The notes: generated by a model not told the origin, from the sequence alone. DNA of 58,692 nt from an uncultured Eubacteriales bacterium (GCA_900316115.1 ONBN01000030.1:1-58692), one strand, 5' to 3'. Positions 19,409 through 28,188 are shown, numbered from the stretch's first letter. Numbers and translations: made by a program.

Positions 19409-20634
19409 AGGGCAGCCTCCTTTTTGTTTTCAGGTTTTTCCATAAGGATATAATAGAATTTTTCAAGCTCTTTTGCATTCATAAGTACAGGAACCGGGTA
19501 AAGAGGATTGGCTTCTTTGTCCGCATAGTGTGCCAGCTTTGGAATGTCCTCTTCACGGATCTCAGGAACAGTATCCCCGATGCCGAATTGTTTTTTCATG
19601 TCTTTGATAGCCTGGATAAAGGCAGCTGCAGCCTCTTCTTCCGGTGTGCTCTTATCTGCAATACCGGCTGCGATTGCCAGTCTGGCCAGTTTTTTATTGA
19701 TCACGCTGCCGTATTCCTCCAGTACAAAAGGAAGAAGGATGGCATTGGCAAGTCCATGGGGTACATTGTATTCACCGCCAAGGGAATGGGCCACTGCATG
19801 TACATAGCCTACATAGGATTTTGTGAAAGCACACCCAGCATAATAGGAAGCACGGAGCATGTTTTTACGGGCTTCCTTGTCAGAACCGTTTTCGTAAGCC
19901 TTATCCAGATTTTCAAAGATCAGCTTTACTGCATCCAGGGCATTTTTTCTTGTTCCAGGAGTAGTGGAATTGCCGATATAAGCTTCTACTGCATGGGTAA
20001 GGGCATCCATTCCTGTGGTTGCAGTGATAAACGGAGGAAGGCTTAATGTAACCTTTGGATCAAGAACTGCATATCTGGGAATCAGAGGGAAATCATTAAT
20101 GGCATATTTATGTCTTGTCTGTGCATCTGTGATCACAGCTGCAAGAGTAGTCTCACTTCCGGTTCCGGCTGTGGTAGGGATGGCGATGAGAAGAGGCAGC
20201 TTTTTATGCACCTTTAAGATTCCCTTCATTTGGGCAAGAGTCTGGTGTGGCTTGGCGATCCTTGCGCCTACAGCCTTTGCACAGTCCATGCTGGACCCGC
20301 CGCCAAATCCGATAATAGCCTGACATCCGGCTGCGTACCACAGATTTTCGGCTTCCTCCACATTTGCAGTGGTAGGATTGGCTACTGTTTTATCATAAAT
20401 GGAATAAGCGATCCCATTTTGCTTCAGGGCTGTTTCAAGACGCACGGTAAGTCCAAGCTTGCGGATCCCCAGGTCAGTAATGATCAGTACATTATCAATT
20501 CCTTTTTTCTGGAAAAGTGCAGGCAGGTCTTTTACGCTTCCTATGATCTCCGGATTGCGGTAAGGGAGAAGGGGAAGGGCAAATTTAAATGCATTCTGGA
20601 AAATGCGGCAATAGATTTTCTTTGCTTTATTCAT
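19405..20634 (-). CDS. Iron-containing alcohol dehydrogenase
   Basis: A 409-residue group III (Fe-ADH) dehydrogenase that reduces aldehydes with NAD(P)H or works in reverse. The nucleotide-binding stretch GFGGGSSMDCAKAVGARIA and the metal ligands Asp210, His214, His279 and His293 (in GMDALTHAVEA, YVHAVAHSLGG and NVPHGLAN) are all in place. First gene of the minus-strand operon with the aldehyde dehydrogenase. Upstream are a TATAAT-type promoter and a 17-base palindrome. Confidence 0.95.
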   Translation of the reverse strand: MNKAKKIYCRIFQNAFKFALPLLPYRNPEIIGSVKDLPALFQKKGIDNVLIITDLGIRKLGLTVRLETALKQNGIAYSIYDKTVANPTTANVEEAENLWYAAGCQAIIGFGGGSSMDCAKAVGARIAKPHQTLAQMKGILKVHKKLPLLIAIPTTAGTGSETTLAAVITDAQTRHKYAINDFPLIPRYAVLDPKVTLSLPPFITATTGMDALTHAVEAYIGNSTTPGTRKNALDAVKLIFENLDKAYENGSDKEARKNMLRASYYAGCAFTKSYVGYVHAVAHSLGGEYNVPHGLANAILLPFVLEEYGSVINKKLARLAIAAGIADKSTPEEEAAAAFIQAIKDMKKQFGIGDTVPEIREEDIPKLAHYADKEANPLYPVPVLMNAKELEKFYYILMEKPENKKEAAL

Positions 20635-20681
20635 GGGTAGATCAACCTTTCAGTGGTAGTTTTTGTGTTCAAAACATCTAT

Positions 20682-20709
20682 ATTATAGCATTGGATTTTA
20701 TGTTGTAAA
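20682..20709 (-). promoter_or_regulatory. Promoter of the alcohol/aldehyde dehydrogenase operon
   Basis: On the minus strand TTTACA (20709-20704), 16-base spacer, TATAAT (20687-20682), about 50 bases before the ATG. Confidence 0.6.
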
Positions 20710-20715
20710 GAAAAA

Positions 20716-20732
20716 TATTTGAAATTCAAATA
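20716..20732. promoter_or_regulatory. Perfect 17-bp palindrome upstream of the adh promoter
   Basis: TATTTGAA-A-TTCAAATA lies 7 bases upstream of the adh -35 box. Position and symmetry suggest a binding site for a dimeric regulator; which one is unknown. Confidence 0.5.
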
Positions 20733-20867
20733 ATATGGCGCAGTCGAAATCAACGAAAGCCTCGCATGATATATAACCAAGATCTTTTCTATAATGCAAC
20801 GGAAATGATTGTAAATTTGCCAATGATTATTTTACTGTATTCTAAGCTCCCCTGTGCTTGCTTATAA

Positions 20868-20897
20868 GTGACAAATCCCCCTACTTTGTGGTATGAT
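20868..20897 (+). promoter_or_regulatory. Promoter of the GTPase-NYN gene
   Basis: GTGACA (20868-20873), 18-base spacer, TATGAT (20892-20897), 65 bases before the start. Confidence 0.55.
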
Positions 20898-20962
20898 GAA
20901 AAAGATGTCAGGGCAGGAACCTGGCAGACTAAGGAACATAACAGAAAGAAAGGGGAATTCCT

Positions 20963-23713
20963 ATGGGAGGAACCTCAGAAAATAGAAAAAAGAAACATAT
21001 CTGCATTGCAATGCTGGCTCATGTAGATGCTGGGAAGACCACCCTATCCGAAAGCCTTTTATATATGAACGGAAAAATCCGGAAAATGGGCCGAGTGGAT
21101 CATGGAGATGCATACCTGGATACTTTTGACCTGGAAAGAGAGAGGGGTATCACCATTTTCTCCAAACAGGCCGTTTTTTCCATGGGAGATCTGGAAGTAA
21201 CACTTCTTGATACACCGGGACATGTGGATTTTTCCGCTGAGATGGAGCGAACTTTGCAGGTGATCGATTACGGGATTCTTGTGATCAGCGGAGCAGACGG
21301 AGTGCAGGGGCATACCCAGACACTGTGGCGTCTTCTGGAACGGTATCAGATCCCTACATTTATATTTATCAATAAAATGGATCAAGAGGGGACAGACAAA
21401 GAAGCCCTTCTGGCAGATGTACGTAAAAGATTAAGTGAGAATTGCGTTGATTTTACCAAAGGGCAGGAGAATGCAGATTTTATGGAAAATCTGGCAGTGT
21501 GTGAAGAAAGCCTGCTGGAAAAATATCTGGAAGAGGGCAGTGTTTCCAGGGGAGAGATCACAGACCTGATCAGAAAAAGAAAGGTATTTCCCTGTTATTT
21601 CGGGTCTGCGCTGAAACTTACCGGGCTGGAAGACTTTGTGGATGGTCTGCAGACCTATATGCAGCCGGGGAAGTATAAGGATACCTTTGGGGCAAAGGTT
21701 TACAAGATTGCCAGGGATGACCAGGGAAACCGGCTTACTTACATGAAGATCACAGGTGGAAGTCTGAAGGTAAAAGAAACCCTTACAAATAAAAGAACTG
21801 GCTTCGGGCAGATGGAGGACCAGATCTGGGAAGAAAAGGCAGACCAGATCCGGATTTATTCAGGGGCAAAATATGAACTGGTAAAAGAGGCAGAAGCAGG
21901 TACAGTGTGTGCTGTTACAGGACTTACCAGAACCTATTCGGGAGAAGGACTGGGAACAGAGGCAGAGTCGCAAATGTCGGTTCTTGAGCCTGTGCTGAAT
22001 TATCAGATCCAGCTTCCGGAAGGAACAGATGTACATCAGATGCTGAAAAAGCTGAAAGAGCTGGAAGAGGAAGAGCCACAGCTGCATATCGTATGGAATG
22101 AGCAGCTTGGGGAGATCCATGCAATGCTGATGGGAGAGGTACAGACAGAAATTCTGAAAAAACTGATCTGGGACCGGTTCCATGTTGCTGTGGAGTTTGG
22201 GACAGGAAATATTGTATATAAAGAAACCATTGCACAGCCTGTGGAAGGTGTGGGGCATTTTGAGCCTTTGCGTCATTATGCGGAGGTGCATCTTCTTCTG
22301 GAACCGGGAGAGCGGGGCAGCGGCCTGCAGTTTTTCACAGCCTGCAGTGAGGATGTGCTTGATAAAAACTGGCAGAGACTGATCCTTACCCATCTGGAGG
22401 AACGGGAGCATCCGGGAGTGCTTACCGGCGCACCGATAACGGATATGCAGATCACACTGCTTACAGGCAGGGCTCACCAGAAACATACAGAAGGAGGAGA
22501 TTTCCGCCAGGCTACTTACCGGGCAGTGCGCCAGGGGCTTAAGAAAGCAAAAAGCATTTTACTGGAGCCATATTATGAGGTTCGGCTTGAAGTGCCGGCA
22601 GAGAATATCGGCCGTGCCATGTCTGATTTTCAGAAAATGCAGGGCACTTTCGGGGCACCTGAAACAGAAGGGGATATGGCGGTGCTGAAAGGCTATGCCC
22701 CTGTAAAGACCATGCGGGATTACCAAAGAGAGGTGCTTTCCTACACAAGAGGGCGTGGCCGTCTGTTCTGCACCTTGAAGGGCTATGAACCCTGCCAGGA
22801 TCAGGAAAAGATCGTGGCAGAGATAGGTTATGATTCAGAACGGGATCTGGACAATCCTACAGGCTCTGTTTTCTGTGCACATGGAGCAGGTTTTCTTGTT
22901 CCCTGGTATCAGGTGGAAGAATACATGCATGTGGAAAGCGGGCTTCAGAAGGAAGCAGAAGAGAACATGGAAAATATTTCAGTATCTCCTTATCCGTCAG
23001 GCCATTCCTCAAAAAGCTATGTGGGAAGCTATGAAGATGAAAAAGAGCTGCAGGCAATTTTTGAAAGAACCTTTGGCCCTGTAAAAAGGGACAGAGGTGC
23101 AACCTCTGGTTCTGTGATCCGTGCAGCTTCTGATGGCGCCAGCTATGTACCAAAGAAGAAAAAAACAAATCAGGAAGAGTACCTTCTTGTAGATGGATAC
23201 AATATTATTTTTGCCTGGGAGGATCTGAAGGAACTGGCAGCAGTGAATGTTCATGCTGCACAGACAAGGCTGATGGATGTATTAAGTAATTATCAGGGGA
23301 TAAAGAACTGTAACCTGATCCTTGTATTTGATGCTTACAAGGTGGAAGGCCATCAGGAGGAGATCCTGAAATATCACAATATTCATGTGGTTTATACAAA
23401 GGAAGCAGAGACAGCTGACCAGTATATTGAAAAGACTGTGCACAAGATCGGGCGGCAGCATAAGGTAACGGTGGCTACCTCCGACGGGCTGGAGCAGATC
23501 ATTATTCTGGGCCAGGGAGCACAGAGGATGTCTGCAAAGGGGCTGCAAAAAGAAATACAGGATTCAAAAGAACTGCTCAGACAGGAATGGCACCAGCACA
23601 GACAGAGCAGCCGCAGTTATCTTTTTGATGATGTATCTCAGGAACTGGCAGATTATGTGGAACAGGTACGCCTGGGAAATGATAAGGAAAAGAAAGGAAA
23701 TGGGAGGCAGTAA
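20963..23713 (+). CDS. EF-G-like ribosomal-protection-type GTPase fused to a C-terminal NYN RNase domain
   Basis: A 916-residue two-part protein. Residues about 1-650 follow the TetM/TetO plan: G1 AMLAHVDAGKTT, switch I with ERERGIT, G3 LLDTPGHVDF, G4 FINKMD, then EF-G domains II-V. Residues about 738-905 form an NYN/PIN-like nuclease domain of the YacP (Rae1) type: LLVDGYNIIFAWEDL, LILVFDAYKV, ETADQYIEKTVH, VATSDGLEQIIILG, with the acidic residues expected in the active site. A charged linker joins them. Rae1 of Bacillus subtilis cleaves mRNA in the ribosomal A site, so a GTPase that enters the A site carrying such a nuclease suggests ribosome surveillance or rescue. Such proteins are often labelled tetracycline resistance, which is doubtful. 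greA follows after one base, so transcription and translation quality control may be co-expressed. Confidence 0.9.
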   Translation: MGGTSENRKKKHICIAMLAHVDAGKTTLSESLLYMNGKIRKMGRVDHGDAYLDTFDLERERGITIFSKQAVFSMGDLEVTLLDTPGHVDFSAEMERTLQVIDYGILVISGADGVQGHTQTLWRLLERYQIPTFIFINKMDQEGTDKEALLADVRKRLSENCVDFTKGQENADFMENLAVCEESLLEKYLEEGSVSRGEITDLIRKRKVFPCYFGSALKLTGLEDFVDGLQTYMQPGKYKDTFGAKVYKIARDDQGNRLTYMKITGGSLKVKETLTNKRTGFGQMEDQIWEEKADQIRIYSGAKYELVKEAEAGTVCAVTGLTRTYSGEGLGTEAESQMSVLEPVLNYQIQLPEGTDVHQMLKKLKELEEEEPQLHIVWNEQLGEIHAMLMGEVQTEILKKLIWDRFHVAVEFGTGNIVYKETIAQPVEGVGHFEPLRHYAEVHLLLEPGERGSGLQFFTACSEDVLDKNWQRLILTHLEEREHPGVLTGAPITDMQITLLTGRAHQKHTEGGDFRQATYRAVRQGLKKAKSILLEPYYEVRLEVPAENIGRAMSDFQKMQGTFGAPETEGDMAVLKGYAPVKTMRDYQREVLSYTRGRGRLFCTLKGYEPCQDQEKIVAEIGYDSERDLDNPTGSVFCAHGAGFLVPWYQVEEYMHVESGLQKEAEENMENISVSPYPSGHSSKSYVGSYEDEKELQAIFERTFGPVKRDRGATSGSVIRAASDGASYVPKKKKTNQEEYLLVDGYNIIFAWEDLKELAAVNVHAAQTRLMDVLSNYQGIKNCNLILVFDAYKVEGHQEEILKYHNIHVVYTKEAETADQYIEKTVHKIGRQHKVTVATSDGLEQIIILGQGAQRMSAKGLQKEIQDSKELLRQEWHQHRQSSRSYLFDDVSQELADYVEQVRLGNDKEKKGNGRQ

Positions 23714-23714
23714 C

Positions 23715-24215
23715 ATGAGAGAGAAACTTACAAAGCAGGATGTGGAGAAGATCCAGCAGGAGATCGAGCACAGGAAGCTGGTGATCCGTAAGGAAGCCAT
23801 TGAAGCTGTAAAGGAAGCACGTGCCCAGGGAGATCTAAGCGAGAATTTCGAGTATTATGCAGCAAAGAAACATAAGAATCAGAATGAAAGCCGTATCCGT
23901 TATCTGGAGAATATGCTGAAAACAGCTACCATTGTATCTGAAAGCTCCAAATCTGATGAAGTTGGAATGGATGATATTGTAGAAGTATATTTTGAAGAAG
24001 ATGATGAGATTGAGAAATATAAGCTGGTCACATCCATCCGTGGCAATTCCATGGAGAACCGAATCAGCATTGAGTCGCCCATTGGTAAGGCATTAAAAGG
24101 TCATAAGGTAGGCGACCGGGTAGAAGTAAAGGTGAATGACAGCTACAGCTATTTCCTGGAGATCCGCTCCATAGATAAGACACATACAGAAGACGAAGAA
24201 ATCCGGGGGTTCTGA
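23715..24215 (+). CDS. greA: GreA-family transcript cleavage factor
   Basis: A 166-residue protein with the GreA plan: an N-terminal antiparallel coiled coil whose tip carries AQGDLSENFEYYAAKKH, the acidic residues that enter the RNA polymerase secondary channel, and a C-terminal FKBP-like domain (ISIESPIGKALKGHKVGD). It rescues backtracked polymerase by stimulating RNA cleavage. The start MREKLTKQ at 23715 is chosen because GGGAGG precedes it and it lies one base after the preceding stop; an upstream ATG at 23625 lies inside the GTPase gene. It may be a second Gre-family paralogue rather than the main GreA. Confidence 0.88.
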   Translation: MREKLTKQDVEKIQQEIEHRKLVIRKEAIEAVKEARAQGDLSENFEYYAAKKHKNQNESRIRYLENMLKTATIVSESSKSDEVGMDDIVEVYFEEDDEIEKYKLVTSIRGNSMENRISIESPIGKALKGHKVGDRVEVKVNDSYSYFLEIRSIDKTHTEDEEIRGF

Positions 24216-24232
24216 TCATCAGGACCCTCTTT
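24205..24232 (+). terminator. Weak stem-loop overlapping the greA stop codon
   Basis: GGGTTCTGA pairs with TCAGGACCC (one G-T) around a 3-base loop, followed only by TCTTTG. A weak terminator at best. Confidence 0.4.
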
Positions 24233-24237
24233 GCGAT

Positions 24238-24341
24238 TTTACAAAGATTTTACATTTTCATAGGGAGAAGTTTACACGCTATTTCTACAATAAGTGACAG
24301 TGCCAATATGTAAAACGGCACATGTTACACATTATTTTACA
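24238..24341 (+). promoter_or_regulatory. Array of TTTACA repeats, probable PhoP boxes
   Basis: TTTACA occurs at 24238, 24249 and 24271, i.e. on an 11-base grid (offsets 11 and 22), and again as GTTACA at 24324 and TTTACA at 24336. PhoP of Bacillus binds TT(A/T/C)ACA repeats spaced by about 5 bases. The next gene is a phosphate transporter and a PhoB/PhoR-like pair follows, so phosphate control is a reasonable inference. Confidence 0.55.
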
Positions 24342-24363
24342 ACTATGGGGATAGGAGAAAAAA

Positions 24364-26133
24364 ATGGACTTTTTTAGCGTGTTGACTCTTTTAGGCGGTC
24401 TTGCCATGTTCCTTTATGGAATGAACGTAATGGGCGATGGACTTGAAAAGGTATCTGGAGGAAAGCTTGAGAAGATTCTGGAGAACCTTACATCAAATCC
24501 TGTTAAAGCAGTACTGCTTGGTGCTGCAGTTACAGGTGTGATCCAGTCGTCATCTGCAACAACCGTTATGGTTGTAGGATTTGTCAATTCCGGTATTATG
24601 CAGCTTTCACAGGCTGTAGGTGTGATCATGGGAGCAAATATCGGAACAACGGTTACATCCTGGATCTTAAGCCTTGCAGGCATTCAGAGCAGCAATTTCT
24701 TTATCAGGCTTTTGAAGCCAACATCTTTTGCGCCCATCCTTGCGCTTGTAGGTGTGGTTTTCCTTATGTTTTTAAAGGATTCCAAGAAGAAGGATATCGG
24801 TACGATTTTTATTGGATTTTCCGTGCTGATGTTTGGAATGGAAACTATGAGCGGGGCTGTAAAGCCTTTGGCTGAAGTGCCTGAATTTACAGGTATTCTT
24901 CTGAAGTTTTCCATACCTGTACTTGGTGTGCTGGCAGGCGCAGTGCTTACTGCCATTATCCAGTCATCTTCTGCATCCGTAGGTATTTTACAGGCTTTAT
25001 GTATTACAGGAGCGGTACCCTATAGTGCGGCGATCCCCATCATCATGGGACAGAATATCGGTACATGTATTACAGCCCTTTTATCTGCAATTGGTGCAAA
25101 CAAAAATGCAAAACGTGCAGCTATGGTACATCTGTATTTTAATATTATTGGTACCGTTGTTTTCATGGCTGTTTTCTATACCTTAAATGCAGCGATAAAT
25201 TTTTCATTCTTAACAGAAGCAGCAACTCCGGCAGGAATTGCGGTGATCCACAGTGCGTTTAATATTTCTGCTACCGTCCTTTTACTTCCGTTCTCAAAGC
25301 TTCTGGTGAAGCTTGCCTGTCTTACAGTACGGGATAAAGGAACAGAAAAAGTGGTTTCCGCAGAGGATAAGGAGTTTATGATCCTGGATGCACGTTTCCT
25401 GGAAACACCTGCCCTTGCTATTGAGCAGAGCCGTAATGCAGCCAGAAATATGGCTCAGGAGGCAAAACAGGCATTGAAGATCGCTTTAACATTGATTGAT
25501 AATTACAGTGAGGAAAAGGCAGCCCAGGTTCAGCAGATCGAGTCAAAGGTAGACCGGTATGAGGATGAGCTTGGTACGTACCTGGTAAAATTGAATCATA
25601 AGAATCTTACACTGGAAGACAGCCAGAGCCTTTCTATCATGCTTCACTGTATCGGCGATTTTGAAAGGATTTCTGACCATGCAGTGGAGATTAAGGATGC
25701 AGCAGAAGAAATGCATCAGAAAAAACTGCATTTTTCCCAGAAGGCACTTGCAGAACTGCATGTACTGGAAAAGGCAGTAAACGATATTGTGGAAATGGCA
25801 TATCAGGCCTTTGCACAGAGAAATACAGGCCTTGCAGCAGCAGTGGAGCCTCTGGAAGAGGTTGTTGACGAGCTGTGCAGGGAACTGAAGAACCGTCATG
25901 TGGACAGACTGCGTGCAGGAGAATGTACCATTGAGATGGGATTTATCCTGTCAGACATTAATACAGGTCTGGAGCGTGTGGCAGATCATTGTTCAAATAT
26001 TGGTGTGTGTGTTACCCAGGTAAGGGAGAATCTTTTTGATACACACAGTCATCTTGATATGATCAAAAACAGTCCGGACGAGAAATTTTATAAGGAAGTT
26101 GAAACCGACAGGTCAAAATATATACTTCCGTAA
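24364..26133 (+). CDS. Na+/phosphate cotransporter family protein with PhoU domain
   Basis: A 589-residue protein. The N-terminal 310 residues form the NptA/PNaS transporter with its two inverted QSSS repeats (GVIQSSSATTVMVVG near residue 60 and AIIQSSSASVGILQ near residue 200), which build the Na+/Pi site. After a short linker, residues about 350-560 form a PhoU-like helical bundle (ERISDHAVEIKDAAEEM, LERVADHCSNIGV), which usually links phosphate status to signalling. It lies downstream of TTTACA direct repeats and upstream of a PhoB/PhoR-like pair. Probable role: phosphate uptake or export and sensing. Confidence 0.93.
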   Translation: MDFFSVLTLLGGLAMFLYGMNVMGDGLEKVSGGKLEKILENLTSNPVKAVLLGAAVTGVIQSSSATTVMVVGFVNSGIMQLSQAVGVIMGANIGTTVTSWILSLAGIQSSNFFIRLLKPTSFAPILALVGVVFLMFLKDSKKKDIGTIFIGFSVLMFGMETMSGAVKPLAEVPEFTGILLKFSIPVLGVLAGAVLTAIIQSSSASVGILQALCITGAVPYSAAIPIIMGQNIGTCITALLSAIGANKNAKRAAMVHLYFNIIGTVVFMAVFYTLNAAINFSFLTEAATPAGIAVIHSAFNISATVLLLPFSKLLVKLACLTVRDKGTEKVVSAEDKEFMILDARFLETPALAIEQSRNAARNMAQEAKQALKIALTLIDNYSEEKAAQVQQIESKVDRYEDELGTYLVKLNHKNLTLEDSQSLSIMLHCIGDFERISDHAVEIKDAAEEMHQKKLHFSQKALAELHVLEKAVNDIVEMAYQAFAQRNTGLAAAVEPLEEVVDELCRELKNRHVDRLRAGECTIEMGFILSDINTGLERVADHCSNIGVCVTQVRENLFDTHSHLDMIKNSPDEKFYKEVETDRSKYILP

Positions 26134-26159
26134 AGAAGTGGAGTTAAATATATGGACAA

Positions 26160-26687
26160 GTGGATCTGATGCTTCCAGGAGAAGATGGCTATTCCATCTT
26201 GGAAAAGCTGAAAAAGGACGAGACTACCAGGGACATTCCCATCATCATGGTAACTGCCAAGGATGCTGAATACGACAAAGTAAAGGGTCTGGAAGCCGGT
26301 GCAGACGACTATATCACAAAACCCTTTGGAATGATGGAGTTTGTTGCCAGGATCAAGGCTGTGCTTCGTCGTACCAGCCGGAGCAGCAATACGGATAAAG
26401 AACTGAAATGCGGAGATCTGCGTATCCTTGTGGGACGGCATGAAGTGTTCTGGAAGGATGAAAAGATCGAGCTTACCAGAAAGGAATTTGAACTGCTGGT
26501 GTACCTTGTGGAAAACCGGGGACTTGTAATGTCCAGAAATCAGATTCTTTGCCAGGTATGGGGCTATGAATTCGAGGGAGAGACCAGGACTGTGGATGTG
26601 CATGTGCGAAGCCTGCGGCAGAAGCTTGGGGAAGCAGGAAATATGGTTGAAACCGTCAGAGGGGTAGGCTACAGGATCGACAAATAA
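26160..26687 (+). pseudogene. PhoB/OmpR-type response regulator, N-terminally truncated
   Basis: The 175 codons hold the second half of a receiver domain (VDLMLPGEDGY with the phosphoacceptor Asp as the second residue, then IIMVTAKD and ITKPF) and a full winged-helix DNA-binding domain (LTRKEFELLVYLVEN, VDVHVRSLRQKLGE, ETVRGVGYRID). The first about 50 residues, including the acidic pair that holds Mg2+, are missing. A ribosome site (AAGTGGAG) and ATG remain at 26152, but they now read MDKWI-stop. The likely history is an internal, frame-changing deletion just after the start codon. A GTG at 26160 could in principle start the remaining frame but would give a receiver that cannot be phosphorylated normally. 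The partner kinase is intact. Confidence 0.8.
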
Positions 26688-26705
26688 AGAGCAGGGGGAA
26701 ATGGG

Positions 26706-28049
26706 ATGAAACAGCGTATTCTAAGTCATACCAGTTTTATTATTGTGCTCACGGTTCTTCTTACATTTGGGGCATCATGCGGTGTGATGTACAATAAAGT
26801 AAATTCAAATATGAAGGATGGGGTCCGCAATGAGGCTGAATATATCAAAGCCGGGACCGAAGCCTTCGGAGATGAGTATTTTACAGAAAAAGTTGAAAAT
26901 ATCACTACAAGCAGGATCACGCTTACAGATGAAAAGGGTAAGGTGCTTCTGGATAATGAGGCAGATCCTGAGGAAATGGAAAACCACAGCAACCGGCCGG
27001 AATTTATCCAGGCCATGAAAGAGGGAGCTGGAGAGATCGTCCGTTATTCAGAAACGCTTTCCAAACAGACTTATTATTACGCAGTACGTCTTTCAGATGG
27101 AAAGATCCTTCGTGTAGCAAGGACTACAGACAGTGTTTTCCATACACTGATGTCCAGCTTTACATTGCTTGGTCTTTTGATGGTATGTATTATCCTTGTA
27201 GAGTTTGTATTGGTTCAGAAGCAGACAGATAAGATGATTGAGCCTATCAATAACCTGGATCTGGAGCATCCTCTTAAGAATGTGTGTTATGAAGAGCTTC
27301 GCCCTCTTCTGGTGCGTGTGGATGAACAGAACCGGCAGCTGTCCAAGCAGATGGACGAACTGAAAAGTGCACAGGCCATGCGGCAGGAATTTTCAGCCAA
27401 TGTATCACATGAGTTGAAAACACCGTTGATGTCTATTTCCGGATATGCGGAACTGATGATGAACGGAATGGTTCCGGAAGAAAAAGTAACAGATTTTTCC
27501 GGAAGGATTTATCATGAAGCTACCAGACTGAGCAGTCTTGTAGCAGATATTATCCAGCTTTCCAGACTGGATGAAGGCGAGGGCAGCATGTCATTTGAAA
27601 GGGTAAATCTTTACGAGCTTGCCCAGGATGTGCAGTGTAATCTGCGGCAGCAGGCAGAGAAGAAACATATCCAGCTTACATTTTCAGGAGAATCCTGTCA
27701 TGTACAGGGTGTACGGCAGGTTCTGTATGAGATGCTGTATAACATTGCTGATAATGCAGTCCGGTATACGCAGGAGGGCGGACAGGTTCATTTAAGTGCA
27801 GGAAAGAAAAAGGGTAAAACTTATTACAGAGTGGAAGACAACGGGATCGGGATCCCGAAAACAGAGCAGAGCCGGATCTTTGAACGCTTTTACCGAGTGG
27901 ATAAAAGCCATTCCAGGGAAACGGGCGGCACTGGCCTTGGGCTTTCTATTGTAAAACACGGAGCAGCTCTTCACCATGCCAAGATCTCAGTGGACAGTGA
28001 CCTTGGAAAGGGAACCACTATGGAGATTTTATTTCCACAGGATAGGTAA
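26706..28049 (+). CDS. Sensor histidine kinase, PhoR-like
   Basis: A 447-residue membrane kinase: TM1 (about residues 9-28), an extracytoplasmic sensor of about 125 residues, TM2 (about 150-172), then a HisKA domain with His235 in NVSHELKTPL, and an HATPase_c domain with N-box NIADNAVRYT, G1 DNGIGIP and G2 GGTGLGLSIV. It autophosphorylates on His235 and passes phosphate to the adjacent response regulator, which here is truncated. Position after the Na/Pi transporter makes phosphate the likely signal. A terminator follows. Confidence 0.94.
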   Translation: MKQRILSHTSFIIVLTVLLTFGASCGVMYNKVNSNMKDGVRNEAEYIKAGTEAFGDEYFTEKVENITTSRITLTDEKGKVLLDNEADPEEMENHSNRPEFIQAMKEGAGEIVRYSETLSKQTYYYAVRLSDGKILRVARTTDSVFHTLMSSFTLLGLLMVCIILVEFVLVQKQTDKMIEPINNLDLEHPLKNVCYEELRPLLVRVDEQNRQLSKQMDELKSAQAMRQEFSANVSHELKTPLMSISGYAELMMNGMVPEEKVTDFSGRIYHEATRLSSLVADIIQLSRLDEGEGSMSFERVNLYELAQDVQCNLRQQAEKKHIQLTFSGESCHVQGVRQVLYEMLYNIADNAVRYTQEGGQVHLSAGKKKGKTYYRVEDNGIGIPKTEQSRIFERFYRVDKSHSRETGGTGLGLSIVKHGAALHHAKISVDSDLGKGTTMEILFPQDR

Positions 28050-28066
28050 TCATATATGAAGGAATT

Positions 28067-28105
28067 ACAGCGGAGAAATGAAAACAGGTTTCTTCGCTGT
28101 TTTTT
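28067..28105 (+). terminator. Terminator after the histidine kinase gene
   Basis: ACAGCGGAGAAA pairs with TTTCTTCGCTGT (one G-T), followed by a T6 run. Confidence 0.8.
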
Positions 28106-28159
28106 GCGATTAGTAAGAGGATTTTTGGGGGTAGGTTGTAATCTTTACAGTACGATATC

Positions 28160-28188
28160 TGGCGAAAACTTATCTTGTATGGTATAAT
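28160..28188 (+). promoter_or_regulatory. Promoter of the nucleotidyltransferase gene
   Basis: TATAAT at 28183-28188 with a weak TGGCGA 17 bases upstream, 64 bases before the start. Confidence 0.45.

Larger units (their letters stand above)
20641..20962. other. Divergent intergenic region between adh and the GTPase-NYN gene
   Basis: About 320 bases without a gene. It carries the minus-strand adh promoter (20682-20709), a palindrome at 20716-20732 and the plus-strand promoter at 20868-20897. The middle part (about 20740-20860) shows no structure I can support. Confidence 0.6.

Noticed and set aside
20963-22900. Tetracycline resistance gene tet(M)
   Set aside because: The GTPase motifs are shared with all ribosomal-protection-type factors. 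The fused NYN domain, 916-residue length and core-gene context next to greA argue against an acquired resistance determinant.
24216-24363. Riboswitch before the Na/Pi transporter
   Set aside because: No conserved aptamer-like stems; the direct TTTACA repeats explain the region better.
26160-26687. Intentional short, receiver-less regulator
   Set aside because: The retained ribosome site and ATG at 26152 are out of frame with the remaining receiver half, which fits a deletion better than an evolved short form.
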